A stretch of DNA of 5,637 nucleotides. It comes from Synechococcales cyanobacterium 340R_concoct_173_sub. Lineage in GTDB: Bacteria; Cyanobacteriota; Cyanobacteriia; Leptolyngbyales; Leptolyngbyaceae. This document shows, piece after piece, positions 1 through 5,282 of the stretch. The position numbers and the translations under genes are program-made. The notes beneath the pieces were generated by a model. The model was given only the letters and a program-made list of their open reading frames with translations. It was not told the origin of the DNA and did no database searches. The stretch spans positions 1-5,637 of the forward strand of contig JANXNM010000875.1 of the NCBI GenBank assembly GCA_025354065.1, written 5' to 3'. Each line of letters starts with the position of its first letter. Within the stretch, counting starts at the first letter, position 1.

Positions 1-210
1 CCATTGGACTTGGCAAGGAGTAAGTTTTCGGGCCGATGCTGGTTTAGTCCCGTCTTTCACTTCGATCAGAAAATTTCTGCCCTGGTAGCCAACTAGAAGA
101 TCTGGCACCCCATCATGAACTGAGTGAAGTGGTTGCACTGATGCCCCTAACTTTCTCAGGGCTGCGACGATTTCGGCTTGATTTCGATCGGTTCGTGCGG
201 CTCGTCTCAT
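1..210 (-). CDS. VRR-NUC / Hjc-like PD-(D/E)XK nuclease, partial (N-terminal 70 residues)
   Basis: This gene starts at the ATG at 208-210 and runs off the left edge, so its C-terminus is missing. The 70 visible residues show the core of a PD-(D/E)XK nuclease: an N-terminal helix NQAEIVAALRKLGASV with Glu13, then VPDLLVG with Pro36-Asp37, then FLIEVKDG with Glu50-Val51-Lys52, and a following KLTPCQVQW segment. This order (helix with E, PD, ExK, LTP-Q) is typical of small phage and plasmid VRR-NUC or Holliday-junction-resolvase-like proteins of about 90-120 residues, which are metal-dependent DNA nucleases. No Shine-Dalgarno sequence precedes the start. The start lies inside an upstream ORF (113-358), which suggests translational coupling. 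I infer a role in DNA processing or recombination on the mobile replicon; the actual substrate cannot be told from sequence. Confidence 0.8.
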   Translation of the reverse strand, partial: MRRAARTDRNQAEIVAALRKLGASVQPLHSVHDGVPDLLVGYQGRNFLIEVKDGTKPASARKLTPCQVQW

Positions 211-358
211 AGGGCTTGAGAATGGATTTCAGGATAAAGAATTGCGAACCATCGTCAAAATCGACAAAGGCATAGAGAGGCAAATCGTAAGGCGACGATC
301 GGATCGTTCCAGTGCGTCCAGTCGGGGTGATCACTCGATCGCCGGGTACATAGTCCAT
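113..358 (-). CDS. Small hypothetical protein, SH3/KOW-like N-terminal part
   Basis: This 81-residue ORF begins at the ATG at 356-358. Residues 1-48 look like a real small beta-barrel protein: PGDRVITPTGRTGTI, then YAFVDFDDGSQFFILKSILKPYE. That pattern (GDRV, G-tGtI, VDFDDG) is what one sees in SH3- or KOW-like domains that bind nucleic acid or protein. Residues 49-81 are Ser/Arg-rich low-complexity sequence and correspond exactly to the 98 nt shared, in another frame, with the nuclease gene, so they may be a read-through tail gained after loss of an original stop near 210. The ATG shows no good ribosome binding site and overlaps a TAGTCCA repeat. It lies in the same direction as the nuclease and probably shares its transcript. 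The product family is not recognised, and the function is unknown. Confidence 0.5.
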   Translation of the reverse strand: MDYVPGDRVITPTGRTGTIRSSPYDLPLYAFVDFDDGSQFFILKSILKPYETSRTNRSKSSRNRRSPEKVRGISATTSLSS

Positions 359-590
359 GGTTTAGTAACTCGTCTCACGGTGAGATTGAGAAAGCCGATC
401 GTCATGGTCCAAATCTGGACTAAATCAGTTTTTAGCTGTCTCACTCTGAAACCTTTACGGGGCAATCTTTTCAACATTTAAGTAGTCCAGACAATCCAGA
501 ATAGTGCGTTGAACTTCTGTCCACAAGGCAGTTAACCAAGGCCAAACACATAACCGGAAACACTTACGCTGCAACGGTTTTACCGATCGG

Positions 591-632
591 CTAGTCCAAA
601 GTCAAAAACACTGGACTAGTTCTGGACTAAAT
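591..632. repeat. TGGACTA cluster: inverted pair plus third copy
   Basis: CTAGTCCA (591-598) and TGGACTAG (612-619) form a perfect 8-bp inverted repeat around a 13-nt spacer. A third copy, TCTGGACTAAAT (621-632), begins two bases later and is identical over 12 bp to 414-425. Copies at 612 and 623 are 11 bp apart and 592 and 612 are 20 bp apart, so they face about the same side of the helix, as expected for a multi-site operator. This is seen directly; the binding protein is unknown. Confidence 0.6.
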
Positions 633-730
633 GAGGTCAATTATTGAGACTCAATTCTAGACTGTGCGACATACTGCGATCGGAGTATATGGCAAGTCGA
701 GACTTTGAGACTGATTCACCCGGTGATACG

Positions 731-756
731 GTCAACTTAAGTCAACCCCGGTCAAC
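731..756 (+). promoter_or_regulatory. Three GTCAAC repeats at 10-bp spacing, ending 2 bp before the RHH start codon
   Basis: GTCAAC occurs at 731-736, 741-746 and 751-756, exactly 10 bp apart, preceded by CG, AA and CG. The ATG of the 201-residue RHH gene follows at 759. No Shine-Dalgarno sequence is present, because its usual place is taken by the repeats. RHH repressors commonly bind short tandem repeats spaced by about one helical turn, so autoregulation by the adjacent gene product is a reasonable inference. Confidence 0.6.
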
Positions 757-758
757 CC

Positions 759-1364
759 ATGGCAAACCTGAAACTCGCCTCTACAAAAATTCCGATCGAA
801 CTCATGGAACGGCTTAATCGGTTTACTGAGTTAACCGGGTTAACTCAAAGTGCCGCGATCCGGCAAGCGATCGAGCAATTCCTAGACAACACTGAGTTAA
901 CCGGGTTAGCCGGGTTAACTGCAATTGAGGGCAATTTAACGCCATCTCAGCTTGTAACAACGGATAACTCGGTTAACTCACGGTTAACTGTGATTGAGGC
1001 CCGTCTAGCAGCTTTAGAGATCGCCATTGTCACCAATTCACCAAACACCACATCCAAAGCACCACCGATCGAACCAACTTCAACACCAACTTCACCGATC
1101 GCTGTCACCAAAAAAGCACCAGCTGCACCAACACCTTTACCACCGATCGCCGGGGCATTGACGACCGGGCAGTTGTTTAAGGCTCTCAAAGCGTTGGGAT
1201 ATTCCAAAACAGACAAAACTCTAAGCAGACTAATTAACCAGGCGAGGGCTACTCAGCAACTTCCATCGGACTTAATAGCGCTTGGTGTGCGAGCTGACTG
1301 GGAGACACGGGCTAATGCTAAGGCCACTAACAATCGGGTCCGATGGTTGCGCTTTGACGGCTGA
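759..1364 (+). CDS. Ribbon-helix-helix DNA-binding protein with coiled coil, Pro/Thr linker and C-terminal HTH-like domain
   Basis: The 201-residue product begins with a classic RHH (CopG/Arc/MetJ-type) domain: strand NLKLASTKIP (3-12), helix IELMERLNRFTEL, turn TGLT, helix QSAAIRQAIEQFLDN (30-44). Residues 45-54 repeat TELTGL-AGLT. A short heptad-like helix follows (about 74-90), then a low-complexity Pro/Thr/Ala linker (about 94-131). The C-terminal domain (132-201) has LTTGQLFKALKALGYSKT and ends VRWLRF, and resembles a helix-turn-helix unit, though I cannot name the family. The start is fixed because the only upstream in-frame codons back to the stop at 738-740 contain no start. It lacks a Shine-Dalgarno sequence. 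It is the only gene on this strand and is convergent with rep. Likely a plasmid transcription regulator or a partition/copy-control factor; the RHH fold is well supported, the role is inference. Its coding DNA is unusually rich in GTTAAC palindromes. Confidence 0.85.
   Translation: MANLKLASTKIPIELMERLNRFTELTGLTQSAAIRQAIEQFLDNTELTGLAGLTAIEGNLTPSQLVTTDNSVNSRLTVIEARLAALEIAIVTNSPNTTSKAPPIEPTSTPTSPIAVTKKAPAAPTPLPPIAGALTTGQLFKALKALGYSKTDKTLSRLINQARATQQLPSDLIALGVRADWETRANAKATNNRVRWLRFDG
828..989. repeat. Intragenic GTTAAC repeat cluster
   Basis: Six GTTAAC sites lie in 160 nt of coding DNA. GAGTTAACC-G-GGTTAACTC (828-846) is a perfect 9+1+9 palindrome. GAGTTAACC (894-902) is followed by two 9-nt units, GGGTTAGCC and GGGTTAACT (903-920). 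CGGATAACT (961), CGGTTAACT (970) and CGGTTAACT (981) form a third group at 9- and 11-bp spacing. The first two groups encode the repeated TELTGL peptide. They could be slipped tandem duplications in coding DNA or binding sites kept within the gene. Confidence 0.65.
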
Positions 1365-1376
1365 TGATTGGGCGGG

Positions 1377-4300
1377 TCATGCGGCGATCGCGTCCCAGAT
1401 TTCATGGGGAACGTAGGTCATTTGTGATTTCATCGTTTGGATAGTTTCAGCAGAATGGTTCTTTAAGCGTTCGGATTGGATGAAATCTCGCCATTCGTCC
1501 GGGGGATTTTTGGGCGTTACATCAATCTGTATAGGTAGATTCTCCCTATTACAGATTGACGTAACGGATTCAGAAAGCCTACGACGAGCCGCTTCTAGGA
1601 GCCTTGCCCGGATAGGGTCGAAATCCATATTGACTTGAAACCGCTCTGAATTTGCGCCGCGCTTGCCCTTGCGATCGATCTTCTGAATTGCGCCGGCGCG
1701 ATCGGTCTTATCTCGTTCAAGTCCCAATTTCTTCAGAAGCTTATGACAGATTTCGATCGCGCTTTGTCGGTTGTCAATTTGGAGACGGAGCCAGTGAGAG
1801 ATTTCACGCGCTGCGCTAACTGCCCATTTTTTGACTTTCTGGCAGCGCGGGTCTGCATTGGAATAGATTGCGCCATCAAGTAAATCCAACACGCCAGACT
1901 TCGCAACTAGGAGCGCTTTCACATAGGACTGGGGTAATCTGTGCAACGCTTTCACACTCCCAGAAAGAACCGCCTTCACCGCTGCGTCATCCTCTTGTTT
2001 AGCACCGTCAAGATTTTCGGCTTTGGCCTGAAGTCGAACGCCCCGCGCCATCGCCCCATAGTCTTGAGTCAATGCCCGGTAGCACTCCTCTGGACAGTCG
2101 AACAGTACGCCGGGGAATTGATCGCGGTAGATGAGTTTTTGGGCAAGAACCCGATCGGCTTTACTAACGTCTAGCCCTTGAAGTTGCTTACGTGCCCATT
2201 CGAGAGAGTGGTGACGATCGATGGTGGCCGCCGCGATGGTGGCCGCCTCTTCCCGTTCAATTTCTTCAGTGATAGATTTCCAAAGCTTGACCGTTTCGCT
2301 GTCCTTTTGCAGCGCTTCACAATTGACGTTATGACCTGCGCTCTTTAATTTTTGGGTCAGGGCGATATGAGCGATTAGTTTTTGACTTCCTAGTGTCGCC
2401 TTGGCTGATGCTACATAGTCAAGCACCGCCGTTTGGATCGTCCCTTTCAATTCACCGTCCTCATTGGACGCGGTGAGGAGTTCACCCAAGTCATAAACCC
2501 CGGCGATCGCTTTGGCGTTCAATCCCAAGCGTCGCTTAATGGCACGGGGTGAGAGTAACGATTCATCGGCATCACTCAGGATGAAGTCAGGACAAAAAAC
2601 TACGCGGGGGACTGGGGGACGGTAGCGTCCTAATAACTGAGAATGGGTGTCCGTCCCTAGTACCGGGAAGTAGCCCCATACTGCACTGAAATAGGCATCC
2701 TCAACACTCACACCGCCTTCAATGCTGACCCCAGATTTTGCCGATGGCGAGAGGATGAGAACATCAGGCTTATTTTCCTGTAGCCATTGGTCAGGCTGTT
2801 CAAAGAATTCGGTGAACTTACCGCTTTCATTGGTGTCTGAGTCGATTCGGATCACGCGACGATTGGCAAATTGTTTATTGATTGCCCGCTCTACTCTCAC
2901 CCCTTCACGTCGTGAGCTAGCAACGTAAATAATCCGGTTCCCTAATCCAACTGTTTCAAGTAGTCGCGCCCGGAAACCAGAGGCTTGACCCCGGTAAAGT
3001 TTCACATCCCATGGGGTTGATTCTTTCTTGTGGATGAAGACTCTGACACTTTCACAACCGGAGACCGATCGCATGAAGTTCCCCGCGCGATTCGGTAAGC
3101 CATCCTCTGACAGGACGATCGCCCCGGTCTGGATTGAATGACGTGCCGCCGCCGTGAAGCGCTCTAGGATGTCAGCGTAGCGATTCCCTAGGGTATCCCC
3201 TTGGGTCAAGCTGTGAATGACTTGGTTTGCTTCATCCAAAATTAGATTGACGGGCTTAGACCATAGCCAAGTGGGGATCCGGTGCATTGAATCGGCACAC
3301 ATGACAATCCCGTTGCGATGGATGGCATCGGCCCAGAGTGCGGCTTGACTAGCGGTATCCGTCCCGTAGTTGTGAATGTGGGGTAGATTCCAGTTATGGG
3401 CTGTCTGCTGTCCTGTGGCGTTGGTGGGACTCAATACCAGGTTGAAAGCGATCGATGCCGCAACCCAGTCAGCACCGATCCTTGTGGTCTTTCCGCCGTT
3501 CATGTTGGCGCTAAGGCAGTGGATTGCCCCTTGCTGTAATTCCGGTAGAGACGGTAGATACTCGCCTTCTGTGGCACGTTCTACGGGGTAGCTGAGGGTA
3601 TTTAGTCGCTTCAGATTCTCTAGAGCCTGAAGGATTCGGCTATCCCGTTTGTAAGTGTCGAGATCGATCGCGTCAGCGATGACGGCATCTAGCCAGACAT
3701 GGGCACCTTCCCCGAGAGTAAATAGGGCATCGTCTACACCTTTACCGACCGACCTATTCCACAGCGCGACATGGGGCTTACAGCCTTTGTCTTTGATGGC
3801 GATGCCTAGTCCTAGAATCTGCTGACGTACATTCTTCTGAGTGCTTAATTTTTCGTCTTGGTCGAAGAAGATAAGGACTTTTTGGCCGGGGGATACAAGC
3901 GCCGCAATGATGGGGTGAAGCTCTTTAGAGCCTTTCTGATGCCATTGGGTGATGCCGCGTAGCGCGATCGCTGGGATGCCATGAGCGATAAGAGCCAGCG
4001 CTTTTTTAAGTCCCTCAGCCAGGGCGATCGGTAGACAGCAACGCTTCACGACTTGCCAGAAGGTCTCGTTTGGTTCTGGGGTGACGTGATAGCGATCGTA
4101 GATGAGTTGTGTGGTTTCAGAGTCAACCCATGGCAAGAGCGGTGCGGCTTCCATCCCTTGGGGTGTTTCGTATTTGATGGTTTTGATTTTTGGAGCATTG
4201 CCAAAACCTTTGTATTCCGTTGATTCTCTGGGGTTCTGAGGTTTGACGTAGGGAATAGATGCCGCCGCGCCGTCGAGGGTTGTACCTAGGACATACCAAG

Positions 4301-4526
4301 CGCCCGCCGCCATGAATTGATAGCGATCGAGTATTTGTTTCGCTGGGGTAGTGACGTAGCTTGTGACCCGTTGGACTTTGGCAACGGCTTCTGATGCCAG
4401 TAGCTCTACCGCCGCGTCCCCTTCGACCCATCGGACGTTAGCGAGAGTCAGACGATCGGGTATGGCTGATTGTCGGAATTCGGGAAGGAAAAGGTTTGAT
4501 TTATTGGTGGGGATTAATTTAGACAT
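1377..4526 (-). CDS. Plasmid replication protein, CyRepA1-type (DUF3854 Toprim-like + SF2 helicase)
   Basis: This 1049-residue protein is the likely replication initiator. Residues about 140-290 form a DUF3854/Toprim-like part: LAEGLKKAL (169-177, Glu171), LIFFDQDEK (218-226) and GKGVDD (261-266) supply the acidic residues expected of Toprim-type primases. Residues about 330-650 are an SF2 helicase-like ATPase: Walker A ANMNGGKT (340-347), Walker B ILDEAN (429-434), ILSPSAKSGVSI (591-602, motif V-like) and QLLGRYR (630-636, motif VI arginines). Residues 700-1049 are helical and charged, with no family I recognise. From established knowledge, this primase-plus-helicase layout is that of CyRepA1, as in Slr7037 of Synechocystis plasmid pSYSA. 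The ATG is supported by a strong GGAGGA Shine-Dalgarno (4534-4539) 7 nt upstream. It overlaps an upstream leader ORF by 8 nt and is convergent with the 201-residue RHH gene. The Walker A has Ala where Gly is usual. Biochemical primase activity is inference. Confidence 0.88.
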   Translation of the reverse strand: MSKLIPTNKSNLFLPEFRQSAIPDRLTLANVRWVEGDAAVELLASEAVAKVQRVTSYVTTPAKQILDRYQFMAAGAWYVLGTTLDGAAASIPYVKPQNPRESTEYKGFGNAPKIKTIKYETPQGMEAAPLLPWVDSETTQLIYDRYHVTPEPNETFWQVVKRCCLPIALAEGLKKALALIAHGIPAIALRGITQWHQKGSKELHPIIAALVSPGQKVLIFFDQDEKLSTQKNVRQQILGLGIAIKDKGCKPHVALWNRSVGKGVDDALFTLGEGAHVWLDAVIADAIDLDTYKRDSRILQALENLKRLNTLSYPVERATEGEYLPSLPELQQGAIHCLSANMNGGKTTRIGADWVAASIAFNLVLSPTNATGQQTAHNWNLPHIHNYGTDTASQAALWADAIHRNGIVMCADSMHRIPTWLWSKPVNLILDEANQVIHSLTQGDTLGNRYADILERFTAAARHSIQTGAIVLSEDGLPNRAGNFMRSVSGCESVRVFIHKKESTPWDVKLYRGQASGFRARLLETVGLGNRIIYVASSRREGVRVERAINKQFANRRVIRIDSDTNESGKFTEFFEQPDQWLQENKPDVLILSPSAKSGVSIEGGVSVEDAYFSAVWGYFPVLGTDTHSQLLGRYRPPVPRVVFCPDFILSDADESLLSPRAIKRRLGLNAKAIAGVYDLGELLTASNEDGELKGTIQTAVLDYVASAKATLGSQKLIAHIALTQKLKSAGHNVNCEALQKDSETVKLWKSITEEIEREEAATIAAATIDRHHSLEWARKQLQGLDVSKADRVLAQKLIYRDQFPGVLFDCPEECYRALTQDYGAMARGVRLQAKAENLDGAKQEDDAAVKAVLSGSVKALHRLPQSYVKALLVAKSGVLDLLDGAIYSNADPRCQKVKKWAVSAAREISHWLRLQIDNRQSAIEICHKLLKKLGLERDKTDRAGAIQKIDRKGKRGANSERFQVNMDFDPIRARLLEAARRRLSESVTSICNRENLPIQIDVTPKNPPDEWRDFIQSERLKNHSAETIQTMKSQMTYVPHEIWDAIAA

Positions 4527-4863
4527 TGGAGTTTCCTCCGTTTTCGATCGTCACCAATAGCCGATCTACAAGCCGCGATCGCCATCTGCTGTAGGGACTA
4601 GCGGTTATTCGATCGATCGCCCAACGCCATAAAAAGACGGTGATACTCTGTCTGGCACTATTTTTTAGTAAAAGCTCAAAAACCTTACGGACTGTGCGAT
4701 CGAGTTGGTCAAGACGATCGCTATTCCCCTCTGATACCAAAGGTTTATCGACTTCTACGCGGGGAGAAACGCTCGAAAACGGGTTATAGTTAGAAGATAA
4801 AGACGGATATTTTTTTTGCAAATCTCTGCTAAAAGAGATCTCGTTTATGCAAAAATGTGGCAC
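4519..4863 (-). CDS. Uncertain 114-residue leader ORF translationally linked to rep
   Basis: An open frame from a GTG at 4861-4863 ends with TAA at 4519-4521, 8 nt inside rep. It encodes a Ser/Asn-rich N-terminal half, then an amphipathic helix LDQLDRTVRKVFELLLK (51-67) and a basic, Trp-rich tail FLWRWAIDRI...SRWRSRLVDRLL (77-103). I recognise no family. It contains no ATG; candidate starts are the GTG or TTG codons such as codon 16. A candidate promoter -10 box at 4868-4873 would place transcription start almost on the GTG, so the first codons may not be translated. For it: 345 nt without a stop, and a tight overlap with rep that keeps the rep Shine-Dalgarno in frame. Against it: no ribosome binding site and a hairpin (4813-4855) at its 5' end. 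It may instead be a structured untranslated leader of rep. Confidence 0.4.
   Translation of the reverse strand: MPHFCINEISFSRDLQKKYPSLSSNYNPFSSVSPRVEVDKPLVSEGNSDRLDQLDRTVRKVFELLLKNSARQSITVFLWRWAIDRITASPYSRWRSRLVDRLLVTIENGGNSNV
4534..4539 (-). promoter_or_regulatory. Shine-Dalgarno of rep, inside the last codons of the upstream ORF
   Basis: The minus strand reads GGAGGA here, 7 nt before the rep ATG at 4524-4526. It is the strongest ribosome binding site in the window and fixes the rep start. It also encodes the Gly-Gly of ENGGNSNV at the end of the overlapping ORF, so ribosomes translating that ORF would pass over it and stop within ATGTCTAA at the rep start. Confidence 0.8.
4813..4855 (-). 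other. Two-part hairpin in the rep leader
   Basis: TTTTTGCA (4813-4820) pairs perfectly with TGCAAAAA (4848-4855), and inside it ATCTCT (4822-4827) pairs with AGAGAT (4834-4839) around a 6-nt loop. The outer and inner stems are separated by 1 and 8 nt. It has no terminal GC-rich stem plus T-run typical of a terminator on either strand. It sits about 290 nt before rep in the likely rep transcript, a place where an antisense-RNA or RNase target would be expected. Confidence 0.5.
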
Positions 4864-4867
4864 GATA

Positions 4868-4913
4868 AATATACCTAGGTACCTAACTGGTACCGACTAA
4901 TTGTCTCTAGAGA
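4868..4913 (-). promoter_or_regulatory. Candidate rep-operon promoter with GGTACC operator repeats
   Basis: On the minus strand a TATATT box (4873-4868) lies just upstream of the leader ORF. Overlapping its upstream side are GGTACC at 4889-4894 and 4878-4883 (11 bp apart) and a related GGTATA at 4870-4875. TACCTAGGTA (4872-4881) and TCTCTAGAGA (4904-4913) are perfect 10-bp palindromes. No consensus -35 box is seen at 17 bp (TCGGTA is there), which would fit an activated or repressor-controlled promoter. Operator function for one of the RHH proteins is inferred. Confidence 0.4.
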
Positions 4914-4960
4914 AGTGAGCAACCGCCAAGTTAACTGCACTTTTCTAAGAGAACGTTTAC

Positions 4961-5000
4961 AAAAAACACCCTAGTAGCTTTATGCCGCTGGGGTGTTTTG
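4961..5000 (-). terminator. Rho-independent terminator behind the small RHH gene
   Basis: AAAACACCC (4963-4971) and GGGTGTTTT (4991-4999) form a perfect 9-bp stem around a 19-nt loop. Read on the minus strand, the 3' arm ends in GGGTGTTTTTTG, giving a T-run. The upstream arm encodes the last residues (NTP) of the 56-residue RHH protein, whose stop codon is in the loop. It should end the RHH transcript before the rep promoter; the weak stem (four A-T pairs at its base) leaves room for read-through into rep. Confidence 0.65.
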
Positions 5001-5150
5001 CTTTGCCCAGAAATCTAGAACTTCCCGAGCAAAAATCACGGGCTTCATATCGCGTTCTTTGGCTTTGACTTCAATCATTTTTCGGGTGTCTGGACAGACT
5101 CGGAGAAACAAATCGACGCGCTTGATACTACCGGACTTCAATTTTGGCAT
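4980..5150 (-). CDS. Small ribbon-helix-helix protein, candidate copy-number repressor
   Basis: I choose the ATG at 5148-5150, giving 56 residues beginning MPKLKSGSIKRVDLFLRV. The open frame continues upstream to an ATG at 5240, but that extension runs through repeat DNA and is not domain-like. The chosen product fits a minimal RHH fold: strand KRVDLFLRV, helix PDTRKMIEVKAKERD, turn MKP, helix VIFAREVLDFWAKQ. Such 45-60-residue proteins (CopG-like) act as dimers on operator DNA. It lies upstream of rep in the same direction, followed at once by a terminator and then operator-like GGTACC repeats, which matches a copy-control regulator of rep. A TAGAAT box at 5171-5176 (minus strand) could be its -10 element with a short leader; no clear -35 or Shine-Dalgarno is seen. 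RHH assignment is by pattern, not by search; an antitoxin without its toxin is an alternative. Confidence 0.65.
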   Translation of the reverse strand: MPKLKSGSIKRVDLFLRVCPDTRKMIEVKAKERDMKPVIFAREVLDFWAKQNTPAA

Positions 5151-5186
5151 GGAATTTATTGGTGTTTGAGATTCTAATGTGAATTG

Positions 5187-5217
5187 TAAGCGATCTCTTA
5201 TCAATTGCGATCGCTTA
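5187..5217. repeat. 9-bp inverted repeat TAAGCGATC / GATCGCTTA
   Basis: TAAGCGATC (5187-5195) is the exact reverse complement of GATCGCTTA (5209-5217), with a 13-nt spacer. The right arm is part of a GCGATCGC (HIP1) octamer at 5207-5214. It lies 37 bp upstream of the small RHH start and may be an operator for that gene. Confidence 0.55.
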
Positions 5218-5223
5218 AACTTT

Positions 5224-5282
5224 GCAATATTTGAAAACAATATCTATCAATTGCGTTTCGCAACATTTGAAAACAATATCTA
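5224..5282. repeat. 23-bp direct repeat pair with 36-bp period
   Basis: Copies at 5224-5246 and 5260-5282 share GCAA, then T or C, then ATTTGAAAACAATATCTA, so 22 of 23 positions match. Between them lies TATCAATTGCG (5245-5255), also found at 5199-5209, and a small TTGCG-TTT-CGCAA hairpin (5251-5263). A third partial TATCAATT is at 5297-5304. These are iteron-like. Confidence 0.65.

Larger units (their letters stand above)
351..758. promoter_or_regulatory. Intergenic control region between divergent genes, rich in short repeats
   Basis: About 400 nt between the divergent starts at 358 (-) and 759 (+) hold no convincing gene. Visible structure includes a 13-nt dyad TCTCAC-G-GTGAGA at 373-385, the dyad GTCCA-AATC-TGGAC at 407-420, six copies of TGGACTA or its complement (351, 416, 483, 592, 612, 623), an ATTGAG-A-CTCAAT dyad at 643-655, and GAGACT at 647, 699 and 707. 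Both flanking genes probably have promoters here. TTGAGA at 644-649 could serve as a -35 box, but no matching -10 box at normal spacing is clear, so no transcription start is assigned. The repeats are candidate operators. Confidence 0.6.

Noticed and set aside
428..439. 12-bp inverted match GTTTTTAGCTGT with 5417-5428
   Set aside because: About one such pair is expected by chance in a window of this size, and flanks do not extend the match.
242..481. Plus-strand 79-residue open frame over the small SH3-like ORF
   Set aside because: Arg/Ser-rich composition, no domain pattern, and antisense to a more plausible ORF and to repeat DNA.
4123..4431. 102-residue minus-strand open frame within rep
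   Set aside because: Arg/Gly-rich shadow in another frame of the well-supported Rep coding sequence.
4680..4800. Antisense (plus-strand) promoter in the rep leader, using TATAGT at 4785-4790
   Set aside because: No acceptable -35 box at normal spacing; an antisense RNA remains possible but cannot be supported from sequence.
4980..5240. Longer 86-residue version of the small RHH protein
   Set aside because: The extra 30 N-terminal residues are read through the 9-bp inverted repeat, a HIP1 site and iteron-like DNA, and the RHH pattern starts only after the ATG at 5150.
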